Assembly: GCA_039707655.1 (NCBI GenBank)
Contig: CM077664.1
Location: forward strand, 195,852,195-195,916,194
From: Elymus sibiricus
Taxonomy: Eukaryota; Streptophyta; Magnoliopsida; Poales; Poaceae
Length of the DNA: 64,000 nucleotides
Reading direction: 5' to 3'
Shown here: positions 45,101-57,820 of the stretch, in pieces
Layout: each line of letters begins with the position of its first letter
Position numbering within the stretch: the stretch's first letter is position 1
Notes under the pieces: model-generated
The model's input: only the letters and a program-made list of their open reading frames with translations
The model's database searches: none
Told to the model about the DNA's origin: nothing
Translations under genes and position numbers: made by a program

Positions 45101-46159
45101 TAATCCCGACGGTAATCGAAGAGCGAGCGTGCCGACGGCGATCACATCAACCTTGGAACCATTTCCCACGCGCATCGTCACTTCGTCCTTCGCCAGCCTC
45201 CGTCTATTCCGCAGTTCCTGTTTAGAGTTGCAAATATGAGCAACCGCACCGGTATCAAATACCCAGGCACTACAACGAGGGTTGGTAAGGAACATATCAA
45301 TAACATGTATATCATATATACCTTGTTTGTTGTTGGCCGCCTTCTTGTCAACCAAATACTTGGGGCAGTTCCGCTTCCAGTGTCCAGTTCCCTTGCAATG
45401 AAAGCACTCAGTTTCTGGTTTGGGTCCAGCCTTGGGTTTCTTCACAGGAGCAGCAACTGCTTTGCCACCCTTCTTAGATTTACCCTTCTTACCCTTGCCA
45501 TTTTTCTTGAAACTAGTGGTTTTATTGACCATCAACACTTGATGCTCCTTCTGAATTTCAGACTCAGCGGCTTTCAGCATCGCAAACAGCTCGGCGACTG
45601 ACTTGTTCATCCCGTGCATGTTATAGTTCAACACGAAGCTCTTGTAGCTAGGTGGCAATGATTGAAGAACTCTGTCAGTGATAGCCTCTGGCGGAAGGGG
45701 CATCCCCAATTCAGCCAGACGGGTGGAGTACCCAGACATTCTGAGCACGTGATCACTGATAGACCCGTTCTCCTCCATCTTGCAAGTATAGAACTCATCG
45801 GAGATCTCATATCTCTCGATCCGGGCATTCTTCTGAAAGATAAACTTCAACTCCTGGAACATCTCATATGCTCCATGACGTTCAAAACGTCTTTGAAGTC
45901 CCGGTTCTAAGCCATACAACATTGCACATTGAACTATTGAGTAATCATCAGAACGAGCCTGCCAGGCGTTCACAACGTCTAGAGACTCAACTGGAGCGGG
46001 TGGATCACCAAGCGGTGCATCAAGGACATAAGCCTTCTGGGAAGCCGTAAGGATAATCCTTAGATTACGGGCCCAGTCCACAAAGTTACTTCCATCATCT
46101 TTCAACTTATCTTTCTCTAGGAACGCATTAAAATTCAGGGGTGCTACTGCGCGAGCCAT
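42175..46159 (-). pseudogene. gag-pol: Angela gag-pol polyprotein with a single frameshift
   Basis: A 1043-codon frame from 46159 holds a copia gag (residues 1-250), zinc knuckle CFHCKGTGHWKRNC (252-265), protease active site FDTGA (301-305), and integrase with the HHCC region (H440, H445, C471, C474) and catalytic D501, D564 and E600. It ends with the reverse transcriptase and YVDD at 1001-1004. A one-base length change at about 43060-43066 shifts the frame and ends it at 43028. The remaining reverse transcriptase tail and RNase H (CEAEYIAASEAAKEA, FCDNTGAIALAKE, ADPMTKPL) continue at 43011-42175 in the next frame. Order PR-IN-RT-RH is that of Ty1/copia. The lost RNase H makes this copy non-autonomous. 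Confidence 0.95.
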
Positions 46160-47439
46160 GATCTACAACATAAATATAGCAAAGACAACTTAGACTATTG
46201 TTCAAGATAATGAGTTTAATTAATCATATTACTTAAAAACTCCCACTCAAATTGACATCCCTCCGGTCATTCGAGTGTAACATGATCCAAATCCACCAAC
46301 TCAAGTCCGATCTTCACGTGAGTCGAGGTGGTTTCAATGGTGAACATCTTCATGTTGATCATATCTACTATATGACTCATGTTCGACCTTTCGGTCTCTT
46401 GTGTTCCGAGGCCATGTCTGTACATGCTAGGCTCGTCAAGTTTAACCCGAGTGTTCCGCGTGTGCAACATGGCTTGCACCCGTTGTATGTGAACGTGGAG
46501 TCTATCACACCCGATCATCACGGCGTGTCTCGAAACGACGAACTTTCGCAACGGTGCACACTCGGGGAGAACACAATTTATCTTGAAATTTAAGTGAGGG
46601 ATCACCTTATAATGCTACCGTCGTCCTAAGCAAAATAAGATGCATAAAAGGATTAACATCACATGCAAATCATAAGTGACATGATATGGCCATGAACTTG
46701 TGCTTTTGATCTCCATCTCCAAAGCACCGGCATGATCTCCATCGTCACCGGCATGACACCATGATCTCCATCATCTTGATCTCCATCAACGTGTCGCCAT
46801 AAGGTTGTCGCGCCGACTGTTGCTTCCACGACTATTGCTAACGTTTAGCGATAAAGTAAAGCATTACATAGCGCTTAATGATTGACACGCAGGTCATACA
46901 ATAATTAAAGACAACTCTATGGCTTCTGCCAGTTGCCGTACTCATCGACATGCAAGTCGTGATATTCTATACAACACATGATCATCTCATACATCACATA
47001 TATCTCATCATGTAATTGGCCATATCATATCACATCATACCCTGCAAAAACAAGTTAGACGTCCTCTAATTGTTGTTGCAAATTTTACGTGGCTGCTACG
47101 GGTTTGCAAGAACCGTTCTTACCTACGCAAAACCATAACGTGGTGTAGTGATTGCTTTTTGATCTTCTAAAAGAACCCTCTTCATTGAAATCGATTCAAC
47201 TAAAGTGAGAGAGACAGACACCCGCTAGCCATCTTTATGCAATGAAGTTACATGTCAGTTGAAGGAACCTGTCTCGCGTAAGAGTACGCGTAATGTCGGT
47301 CCGGGCCGCTTCATCTCACAATACTGCCGAATCAAGTATCAACTAGTAACGGCAAGCAATATGTATACACCCACGCCCACAACTCGTTTGTGTTCTACTC
47401 GAGATCTCATCTACGCATAGACCTAGCTCATGATGCCAC
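46160..47439 (-). other. 5' leader of the Angela element
   Basis: 1.28 kb non-coding leader between the 5' LTR and gag, as usual for BARE1/Angela. The priming region next to the LTR (47425-47438) reads TGGCATCATGAGCT on the minus strand, an imperfect match to the initiator Met-tRNA complement. The leader may carry packaging signals; no ORF is supported. Confidence 0.8.
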
Positions 47440-49286
47440 TGTTGGGGAACGTTGCATGGGAAACAAAAATTTTCCTACGCACACACAAGATCTATCCATG
47501 GTGATGAGCATCTACGAGAGGGAGAGTAAATCTACATACCCTTGTAGATCGCTAAGCGGAAGCGTTTAAGAAACGCGGTTGATGTAGTCGAACGTCTCTG
47601 CGATCCAAATCGCAAGTCGTCCCTCGATCCGATCACGAACTAGCGCCGAACGGACGGCACCTCCGCGTTCAACACACGTACGGCTTGATGACGCCTTCAC
47701 CTCCTCGATCCAGCGAGCGATGGTGAAGTAGTGGTTGAGTTCCAGCAGCACGACGGCGTGGTGATGGTGGTGAGGAACAATCTCTGCAGGGCTTCGCCAA
47801 GCGCTACGGAGATTATGACGGAGGAACTAGAGGGTTAGGGTTGCCGCACACGGCTTGGGGAAATCTTGATGTGTCCCGTGTGCTAGCCCTGCCCCTCTAT
47901 TTATATGTTGAGCCTTGGGGTCTAAACTTGGAGTAAAAGCCTCCTCCAGGTCGGTTTTGCCCGCACAAGGTCGGTTTGGCCCGCAGGGAAAGAGTCCAAC
48001 TCGGATCCCTGCAGTACCGCGCACAAGCGGTAGTACCGCTTAACACAAGCGGTAGTACCGCTTGGGCGGTAGTACCGCTTCACACAAGCGGTAGTACCGC
48101 TTGGGCGGTAGTACCGCTTCACAAAACGGTAGTACCGCTTACGCGGCAGCAAAACTAGTTTTTGCACTTTCCAATACCTCGTGGGCTTTATCCCTTTGGC
48201 CCATATAAAGTGTTGCTGCACCCGAACACTTCGGTAAACATCCGGAACCCATTCCGGTGAACTCCGGAACTCTTCCGGAGATCAAAACACTATTATCACA
48301 TATATCAATCTTTACCTCCGGACTATTCCAGAGATCCTCGTCATGTCCGGGATCTTATCTGGGACTCCGAACAACTTTCGGTCACCAACAAAATAACTCA
48401 ACTATACTAATCGTCACCAAACGTTTAAGTGTGTAGACCCTGCGGGTTCGAGAACTATGTAGACATGACCGAGACACCTCTACGGCCAATAACCAATAGC
48501 GGGACCTGGATGCCCATATTGGCTCCTACATATTCTACGAAGATCTTTTATCGGTCGAACCTCTATGTCAAGGATTCAGTTAATCCCGTATGCTATTCCC
48601 TTTGTTCTTCGGTATGTTACTTGCCCGAGATTCGATCGTCGGTATCTCTATACCTAGTTCAATCTCGTTACCGGCAAGTCTCTTTACTCGTTCCGTAATA
48701 CAAGATCTCGTGGCTAACACTTTAGTCACATTGCTTGCAAGGCTCATTGTGATGTTGTATTACCGAGTGGGCCCTGAGATACCTCTCCGTCACACAGAGT
48801 AACAAATCCCAGTCTTGATCCATGCCAACCCAACAGACACCCTCGGAGATACCTGTAGAGCACCTTTATAGTCACCCAGTTACGTTGCGACGTTTGATAC
48901 ACACAAGGTACTCCTCCGATGTCAGGGAGTTGCATGATCTCATGGTCATAGGAACAGATACTTGACATGCAGAAAACAATAGCAATAAACTGACACGATC
49001 AAATGCTACGTTCTTAGTTTGGGTCTTGTCCATCACATCATTCTCCTAATGATGTGATCCCGTTATCAAATGACATCTCATGTCAATGGCTAGGAAACCT
49101 TAACTATCTTTGATCAACGAGCTAGTCAACTAGAGGCTTACTAGGGACACAGTGTTGTCTATGTACCCACACATGTATTTGAGTTTCCAATCAATACAAT
49201 TATAGCATGGATAATAAACGATTATCATGAACAAGGAAATATAATAATAACCAATTTATTATTGCCTCTAGGGCATATTTCCAACA
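47440..49286 (-). repeat. 5' LTR of the Angela element
   Basis: 1847 bases, practically identical to 40239-42124 except for one missing 39-base repeat unit and two substitutions. Confidence 0.95.
48013..48146. repeat. Palindromic tandem array in the Angela 5' LTR (two 39-base units)
   Basis: Same AAGCGGTAGTACCGCTT-based array as at 40812-40984, one unit shorter. This accounts exactly for the 39-base length difference between the LTRs. Confidence 0.9.
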
Positions 49287-49291
49287 ATGAA

Positions 49292-49715
49292 TACGTCATA
49301 ACTATGCGCTTTTCTATCAATTGCCCAACAGTAATTTGTTTACCCACCGTATGTTATGTGTTCAAGAGAGAAGCCTCTAGTGAAAACTATGGCCCCCGGG
49401 TCTACCTTAATCATATTATAAAAAACAAAAATACCTTTTTGCAATTTATTTACTTTTATTTTGTTTTGCAATTTATATATCTACCTATACAAGATTTGAT
49501 CCTTCCAATTAACGAGTTCAAGGGGATTGACAACCCTCTTGCCCGCGTTGGGTGCAAGTATTTGCTTTTGTGTGTGAAGGTGCTGTTCACTAGGGTTTGC
49601 ATGATTCTCCTTTTGGTTCGATAAACCTTGGTTCTCACTGAGGGAAATACATATCTCTACTGTACTGCTTCACCTTCCTCTTCGGGGAAAATCCCAACGC
49701 AGCTTACAAGTAGCA
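49292..49715 (+). repeat. 3' LTR of element B, right part
   Basis: Resumes the LTR broken at 40238 and ends ...TACAAGTAGCA. TSD GAGAA of element B follows at 49716-49720. Confidence 0.9.
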
Positions 49716-49720
49716 GAGAA

Positions 49721-50618
49721 CTTCATCAATTACCAAGATTTGTGTATTTGAAGAACATCAATGATTACCAGGAAAGTTGCACTTTTCTAAAATTGCACCA
49801 TGTTGTAGAATGAGATGCATGTGTAGGCTGAACATTCCATGTTTTGAAAACCAGTATAGGATAGCCACAAGTACTTGGAAACTTGTTGCCAAGATAAATG
49901 TTGAATACCTGTTGTGGGGTGTGATGGAATTGGATGGGATTATACGATAGCAATGGGTTGGTAAAGGATAGCCCTCTATGGCCAAAAGGGTAGTCATAAT
50001 TTGGCAAGGTCATGAGTTGGCATAGTCATGAGTTGACAGAGTCATGGCTTGGCAGTGTGGTTAGCCATGTGTTTGGCAAAGGGAATGGGTTGTGACCCTG
50101 AACGGGCAAATACTTTGGGGCAGTGGGCCCTATGTTTTTAAGGATCCCGAGTGTTCATACTTGGGAGGCTAAGAAGTTTCAACAAGCAATTGGTTTTCTA
50201 AACAAACTTTACTTCAAACTAGTGTTACTTGCCAATGCATTCAATGTATTGACCCTTGTGGATGCAACGTATCATGTTGCAGGATTTTTAGTATCGAAGG
50301 AGGGATACGAAGTAGGTTTATAACGCTATACTCAATTGCTTCCTGTGTGTGGATGGACGCCACAAGACTAGAATATTATTTTCACTTCATAACTATTGTA
50401 AGCCAACCCTGAGCTGAGCAAGTATGTTGTAAAAGAGACTGGATCCACAATGTAATACTATGACATGTGATGTATTATGGTATTTCATCATTAGCTGTGT
50501 GTGTCAGGCTGTCAGCTATTGATCTAGGGACTGACACAGAAAATCGAAGAGATTCGGGGTCCCTCTCGGGACCGGGTCGTGACCGTTGAGATTGAGAGGG
50601 ATGGGGTTGGGGTTGGTC
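49721..50618. other. Continuation of unclassified DNA interrupted by element B
   Basis: Joins to 17938 across the GAGAA TSD. It contains short repeats around CATGAGTTGGCA/CATGAGTTGACA (50000-50050). The end near 50490-50580 (CAGGCTGTCAGC, TCGGGACCGGGTCGTGAC) has the look of an LTR end. No coding frame or known family recognised. Confidence 0.4.
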
Positions 50619-51554
50619 TGTGAAGTTACTATTAGAACTAAATGGGCTTGGCCCACTAACAATTACTGAAATCTCAAAGTGGCCCATGTTTAAAATAGCA
50701 AGTGGTGGCTCTAAAGTTTAGTCCCACCCTGGAAGTTGAGGAGGTGTGAGACCTGTTTATATAGTGGGTTCTCTCCACCACTCTAAGTGGTGTGTTGAGG
50801 AGAGAAATAAGCCCAGCCTCGCCTCGCCTAGCTGGACTCGGGCACGGGCTCAGGCCGGGGCCAGTGCGGCGCGCACATGCAACATGCGCATGAATGGTCC
50901 GTCGAAATCCGGTCCGTTGCCTTGCAGGGGCGTGGCTTCCATTTTTCATTTTATTTTTTGATGTCTTGGCAAACAAGTTAATTATTTCTTGTCCAGTAAG
51001 TATACGACTTATAAACCAAGTCGGTTTGAGATTGTGATCATGACACGATACCGCATCTGGTCCTATTATATATACTGTTACCGATAGTGGCCAAAGACAC
51101 ATCGAAAACACCTAGGGTTTTGCCTCATCTCGCAACTCCCGCCGCTGCCGCAGTCTACTTCATCCCGAACGCCGGCGTGCATCGGTGTGCGGGAGAGTAG
51201 GTCTCCAGGACTCTTCATCCTTACGATCCTGCACCGAGAGAGGACAAATTAGGTTTTTGCGAAGCGCTCTGTGCAACTGCTCAAGTTCATCATCATGGGT
51301 CGTCTTCCGCCCAAGTCGGGCGGTGCTACTCATCATCGTCCAATCGCCGTCAACAATAGATCATCGCCAACGTCATCATCAACAACGTCGCTCCCGCAGT
51401 AGCTAACGAACAGTACGTCCATCATGATCTGTTAATGTCTGTATCTGTAGTTCTTATTTCATGTGTGATGTTGCTATGCATGTTTTCTTGTTCATCTAGT
51501 ATGCTAGACTATTGCATGCTATTTTCTATTCTAATCATGAATTATTTACTGGAA

Positions 51555-52708
51555 TTAATCATGAATTTGCCTAATATTCCAACAATCCAAAAACCTAATT
51601 GTAGGCAATTTCCTGAGTTATCTATGGCTGGAATCGCTGATGCACTGTGGCCGGATAAGTTTACTGGTGTGCACTTTAAGAGGTGGTAGGTGAAGTCCAC
51701 GCTCTGGCTTACTGCTCAGAAATTTTTCCACGTGAGTGCTGGCATGCAAGAGGGAACTTCTGAGGAAGATCAGAGAAATTTCTAGGAAGCCAATACTATG
51801 TTTGTGGGATGCATTCTGAGTTTTCTTGCTGACCGTCTATGTGATGTGTATATGCACATACAAGATAGAAAGATAATGTGGATGCACTGAATACTAAATT
51901 CGATGCAATAGATGCAGGCAAGGAACTGCACATCATGGAGAGTTTCCACGACTACAAGATGGTGAATAACAGTTCTGTGGTTGAACAAGCTCATGAGATA
52001 CAGTGCATTGTGAAGGAACTGGAACTCCTTAAGTGTGTTCTATCCGATAAATTCATGGCTAGGTGCATGATTACAAAGTTGCCTCCTTCATGGAGGAATT
52101 TCGCCACTACTCTGAAACATAAGAGACAAGAGACATCAGTTGAAAATCTGATTGCATCTCTTGATGTTGAGGAGAAAGCTCGGGCTAAAGACACTACTGA
52201 GAAAGGAGGCGAGGTTCAACCTACCGCCAAAATGGTGCAGAGGTACCCACAGAATAAGAACAAAGGAAAGAACAAGCCTGTCAACACTACTACCTTCAAG
52301 AAGAAGAAGCTAAACAATGCTGAGCTAGAGTGCTACGCATGTGGGAAGCCCAAACACACTTCCAAGGAATGCCCAGATCGTGTAGACCGCAGAGGGAAAA
52401 TAGGCTCCAAGAATGTCAACATGGTGACCGCTAGCAATACTAATGGGTACGGTAATTTACCTACTGCTCCTTCCGTATTTCAATCATCATCTTGGTGGAT
52501 TGATTCGGGTGCTAACGTTCATGTGTGTGCTGACGTATCCTTGTTCACTTCTTATCAGGTCGCACGGGATTCTTCCGTCCTAATGGGGAATGGGTCGCAT
52601 GCTTCTGTTCGTGGCATTGGTACAGTGGATCTAAAGTTCACTTCATGGGAAGATCGGGCAGCTAAGGAATGTGTAGCATGTCCCTACTATGAACAAGAAT
52701 CTAGTTAG
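51555..52708 (+). pseudogene. gag: Copia gag and protease of element E
   Basis: Gag starts near 51560 (MNLPNIP...), with in-frame stops at 51687-51689 and 51783-51785 and a frameshift near 51870. The frame then stays open to 52708. It contains the gag core (FMARCMITKLPPSWRNFATTLKH; ENLIASLDVEEKARAK), zinc knuckle CYACGKPKHTSKEC and the protease site WWIDSGANVHVC. The frame shifts again near 52660 before the GAG-pre-integrase segment. It resembles Tork-type cereal copia gags; the exact family is not named. Confidence 0.8.
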
Positions 52709-53370
52709 CGGCTCCCTTCTATGTCGAGATGGGTTTAAGGTAGTTTTAGAGTCGAATAAAGTAATCGTGTCGAGATATGGACAATTTATAGGAAAAGGCT
52801 ATGAGTGCGGAGGCTTGTTCTGTTTTTCCCTTTCAGATTTTTGCAATAAGTCGGTAAACCAAATTTGTGCTAGTGATAATGATGATGCAAGTGTTTGGGA
52901 CTCTCATTTTGCCATATTAATTTTGGTTTAATGTCTCGGCTATCTACTATGAGTGTAATTCCAGATTTCACTATTGACAAAGGTTCTAAGTGCCATGGTT
53001 GTGTGCAATCGAAGCAACCTCGAAAGCCTCACACGGCTGCTGAAGAGAGAAACTTGGCACCTCTAGAACTCATGCATTCTGATCTATGTGAGATGAATGG
53101 TGTGTTGACGAAAGGTGGAAAGAGATATTTCATGATGTTGATTGATGATGCGAATAGATTTTGCTATGTTTATTTGTTGCAAACTAAAGATAAAGCTTTC
53201 GACTACTTTAAAATCTATAAAGATGAAGTTGAAAATCAACTAGAGAGAAAGATCAAGCGTCTTAGGTCGGATCATGGTGTACAGTATTTTCCCAAAGTAT
53301 TTAATGAATTTTGTGAGGAACACGGTATTATTCATGAGAGGATGCCTCCCTATTCGCCCCAATCAAACAC
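52689..53370 (+). pseudogene. pol: GAG-pre-integrase and N-terminal integrase of element E, cut by element D
   Basis: The 52689-52931 frame gives [16 protein letters not shown]..., the pre-integrase segment. From 52895 another frame gives the zinc-binding CHGCVQSKQ and the integrase core: the first catalytic Asp in LMHSDLCE and the second in RLRSDHGVQYF. It breaks at PPYSPQSN, where element D is inserted. The rest, with the catalytic Glu, is at 61679. Confidence 0.8.
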
Positions 53371-53375
53371 GGTTG

Positions 53376-54910
53376 TGCTACTTGTAGTCTGCGTTGGTAT
53401 TTCCCCGAAGAGTAGAGGATGATGCAATATAGTAGAGATAAGTATTTCCCTCAGTTAAGAACCAAGGTTATCAATCCAATAGGAGAACCAAGCAAAATTC
53501 CATTAAAACGCACCTGCACACACAAGAGCAAACACTTGCACCCAACGCAAATAAGAGGGTTGTCAATCCTCTTAGCGGTTACTTGCAAGGATTAAGTCTT
53601 ATAGAGGTAAATAGGTAAACTAAAATACTAATAAAAATAAAAGTAAATAAATTGCAGCAAGATATTTTTAGGTTTTTTATATATTGAAGATAGACCCGGG
53701 GACCATAGTTTTCACTAGAGGCTTCTCTCTTGAGCACATAAACATACGGTGGGTAAACAAATTACTGTTGGGCAATTGATAGAAAAGCAAATAATTATGA
53801 CGGATTCATGGCATTGATCATGTATATAGGCATCATGTCCGAGACAAGTAGACCGACTCCTGCCTGCATCTACTACTATTACTCGACCCATCGACCGCTA
53901 TCCAGCATGCATCTAGGGTATTAAGTATGAAACAGAGTAACGCCTTAAGCAAGATGACATGATGTAGAGAAGCAAATTCAAGCAATATGAATAAACCCCA
54001 TCTTTTTATCCTTAATGGCAACAATACAAATACGTGTCATGTCCCTTTCTGTCACTGGGATTGAGCACCGCAAGATTGAACCCATCACAAAGCACCTCTC
54101 CCATTTCAAGATAAATCAATCTAGTAGGCCAAACTAAACCGATAGATCGGAGAGAAATACAAAGCTATAACAATCATGCATAAAAGAGTTCAGAGATGAC
54201 TCAAATATTTCTCATGAATAATCTGATCATAAACTCACAATTCATCGGATCCCAACAAACACACCGCAAAAGAAGATTACATCGGATAGAACTCCAAGAA
54301 CATCGAGGAGAACATTGTATTGAAGATCAAAGAGAGAGAAGAAGCCATCTAGCTACTAGCTATGGACCCGTAGGTCTATGGTAAACTACTCACACATCCT
54401 CGGAAGGGCAGCAAGGTTGATGTAGAAGCCCTCCGTGATCGATTCCCCCTCCGGCAGAGTACCAGAAAAGGCCTCCAGATGGGATCGCGGAAGAACAGAG
54501 GCTTGCGGCGGTGGAAAGGTTTTCTCTTCTGGCTCTCTGGGGGTTTCCCAATATTTGTGAATTTATAGAAGTGGAATTAGGTCAAACGGAGTCACGTGGG
54601 CCCCACAAGGCAGCACGGCACCCCCCCTGGAGCCTCTGTGAGGCTTCTTGCCTCCTCCCAAGGCTTCCCAGGTTTCTTTTGTCCAGAAAAAAATCTCCAA
54701 AAAGTTTCATGGCATTTGGACTTCATTTGGTACTGTTTCTCTGAAAAGCCAAAAACAAGCAGAAAACAGCAACTGACACTGGGCACTAGGTTAATAGGTT
54801 AGTCCCAAAAATGATATATAATTGCATACAATTGCATATAAAAACATCCAAGATTGATACGATAATAGCATGGAACAATCAAAAATTATAGATACGTTGG
54901 AGACGTATCA
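53376..54910 (-). repeat. 3' LTR of element D
   Basis: 1535 bases, TGCTACTTGTAG...GACGTATCA. The polypurine tract AGCATCCCCAAGCTTA lies directly to the right. Confidence 0.93.
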
Positions 54911-57820
54911 AGCATCCCCAAGCTTAATTCCTGCTCGTCCTCGAGTAGGTAAATGATAAAAACAGAATTTTTTATGTGGAATGCTACCTATCATGTTTCA
55001 TCATGTAATCTCTCTCTTACGGTATGAATAATAAGATCCGAGTGATTCAAAGCAATAGTCTTTAATTTGATATAAAGACATCAATACTCAGGCATACTAA
55101 TAAACAATAATGTCTTTCAAAATAAAAAATGCTAAAGAACGTTATCCCTACAAAATCATATGATCCTGTCATGCTCCATCTTCTTCACACAAAGTATTTA
55201 TCATGCACAACCCCGGTTTTAGCCAAGCAATTGGTTCATACTTTTTAACGTGCTTCAGTTGTTTCAACTCCCACGCAATACATGAGCACAAGCCATGGAT
55301 ATAGCACTATGGGTGGAATAGAGTATGGTGATAGAGATAAATAGGAGAAGTCAAAAATGGAGAAAGTCTCACCTCAGCGAGGCTAATCAACGGGCTGTGG
55401 AGATGCCCATCAATTAATGTCAATGCGAGGAGTAGGGATTGCCATGCAACGGATGCACTAAGAGCTATAAGTGTATGAAAGCTCAAACTGAAAACTAAGT
55501 GGGTGTGCATCCAACTTGCTTGCTCATGAAGACCTCGGGCATTTGAGGAAGCCCATCATCGGAATATACAAGCCAAGTTCTATAATGAAAATTCCCACTA
55601 GTATATGAAAGTGACAAAATAGGAGACTCTCTATATGAAAAACATGGTGCTTCTCTGAAGCACAAGTGTTGAAAAAGATAGTAACATTGTCCCTTCTCTC
55701 TTTTTCTCTCATTTATTATATATATTTTTCCTTTTATATATATATATGGCTCTTTTTCGCCTCTTTTTTTCTCTTTTTTTTCTTATTTTATTTTCGTCCG
55801 GAGTCTCATCCCGACTTGTGGGGGAATCATAGACACCATCATCCTTTCCTCACTTGGACAATGCTCTAATAATGATGATCATCACACCTCTATTTACTTA
55901 CAACTCAACATTACAACTCGAAACGAAAACAAAAATATGACTCTATATGAATGCCTCTGGCAGTGTACCAGGATGTGAAATGATGCTAGCGTAACATGTA
56001 TAACAATGATGAATGGTGGTTGAGCCACACATACTATGTCAGCTATATGATCATGCAAAGCAATATGACAATGATGATGTATGTCATAAAAATGGAACGG
56101 TGGAAGTTGCATGGCAATATATCTCGGAATGGCTATGGAAATGCCATGATAGGTAGGTATGGTGTCTGTTTTGAGGAAGATATAAGGAGGCTTATGTGTG
56201 ATAGAGCGTATCATATCACGGGGTTTGGATGCACCGGTGAAGTTTGCACTGACTCTCAATGTGAGAAAGGGCAATGCACGGTACCGAAGAGGCTAGCAAA
56301 TTGTGGAAGTGTGAGAGTGCGTATAATCCATGGACTCACATTAGTCATAAAGAACTCACATACTTATTGCGAAAGTTTATTAGCCCTCGAAGCAAAGTAC
56401 TACTATGCATGCTCCTAGGGGGAGGTTGGTAGGAGTTAACCATCGTGCGCCCCCGACCGCCACGCAAAGGAGGACAATCAATAATAAATCATGATATAAC
56501 TTCCTAGCATAACGACAGATCATACGTGCATGCTTCGGGAATCACAAAGCTTAACACAATTATTCTTAATAAACCACAATTATCTACTAATACCTCCCAC
56601 ATATTACCATCTTAATATCGCAAAACTATTGCAAGGAATCAAACTTATCATATTCAGTGATCTACATGAAAGTTTTTATTATATCCCTCTTGAATACCTA
56701 TCATATCAGGACCAATTTCATAACCCGTGCATATTACCATTGCTATTATGAGACTCTCAAAAAGATATAAGTGAAGCATGATAGTGCAACTATTTCTTTA
56801 AAATATCATCACCGTCGTGCTCTAAAATATATAAGTGAAGCACTAGAGCAACTGCCTAGCTCAAAAGATATAAGTGAAGCCCATAGAGTATTCTAACAAA
56901 TCACGAATAATGTGTGTCCCTCTCAAAAAGGTATGTTCAGCAAAGATGATTGTGACAAACTAAAAAGCAAATAAAAGCAAACAAACTATTTCACAAGATG
57001 CTCCAAGTAAAACACATATCATGTGATGAATAAAAATATAGCTCCAAGTGAGTTACCGATAGATTGTAGACGAAAGAGGGGATGCCTTCCGGGGCATCCC
57101 CAAGCTTAGACGCTTTAGTCTTCCTTGAATATTACCTTGGGGTGCCTTGGGCATCCCCAAGCTTAGGCTCTTGCCACATCTTATTCCTTTGTCCATCGTA
57201 GTCTCACCCAAAACATGAAAACTTCAGCACACAAAACTCAACAGAAACCTCGTGAGATCCGTTAGTATAACAAACGAATCTTTAACTCTAGGTACTGTAG
57301 TAAATTGATTCATATTTAATATTGGCATAATGCTACTGTACTCCAACTTCTCCATGACTCATACCCCCCGATACGATCCATAGCTTCTTCAAAATAAGCA
57401 AACTATGCAACAAAAACAGAATCTGTCTAGAACAGAACAGTCTGTAAAGATAAATTTGAAAGCCATATTTCTGTAACTCCAAAAATTCTGAAAAATTAGT
57501 AAAACGTGGGAAATTCATATACCAATACTGTTTAAAAAATTCAGATTTTTCTGACGCTCCAGTACAGAAATAAAATTCCAGCACTGGACGCAAAACTTTC
57601 TGTTTTCCAAACAGCATCAATTATACTATCTTCCAAATCATCTCAAAGGCATTACTTGGCACAAACACTAATTAAAACATAAAAACACAATCATAACAGA
57701 AGCTATAATCATGCAAACACTCAAGAACAGTAGGTAAAAGCAAAATTTTATTTTATTCATTGGGTTGCCTCCCAACAAGCGATATTGTTTTATGCCCCTA
57801 GCTAGGCATAATGCATAATT
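54911..57820 (-). other. Non-coding 3' internal region of element D
   Basis: Colinear with 706-3503 of element A. A (TA)n stretch lies near 55735-55747. Two internal polypurine-tract copies lie at 57094-57107 and 57151-57165, the first beside a GGGGATGCC/GGCATCCCC hairpin. Three ATATAAGTGAAGC repeats lie near 56768, 56830 and 56870. No reverse transcriptase or integrase trace is seen. Confidence 0.7.

Larger units (their letters stand above)
40239..49286 (-). mobile_element. Angela/BARE1-type copia retrotransposon, very young
   Basis: Complete 9.05 kb element with LTRs 40239-42124 and 47440-49286 and TSD ATGAA at 40234-40238 and 49287-49291, sitting inside the 3' LTR of element B. By eye the LTRs differ by only two substitutions (40747 versus 47949, and 41938 versus about 49100) plus one 39-base tandem-repeat unit. 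That suggests insertion within roughly the last 50,000 years at 1.3e-8. The gag-pol frame is intact apart from one frameshift. LTR ends (TGTTGG...) and coding sequence match the Angela/BARE1/WIS group. Confidence 0.95.
17939..49715 (+). mobile_element. Element B: Athila-like non-autonomous gypsy retrotransposon hosting C, H, T and Angela
   Basis: Plus-strand element with 5' LTR 17939-19479, primer-binding site 19491, internal sequence 19480-20868 and 38207-39100, polypurine tract 39085-39100 and 3' LTR 39101-40238 plus 49292-49715. The 5-base TSD GAGAA lies at 17934-17938 and 49716-49720 and proves both ends belong to one insertion. Its own length is about 5.3 kb; the rest is inserted DNA. 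About 1.5 kb of internal sequence, compared with element A, is missing at the C/H rearrangement. Confidence 0.88.
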
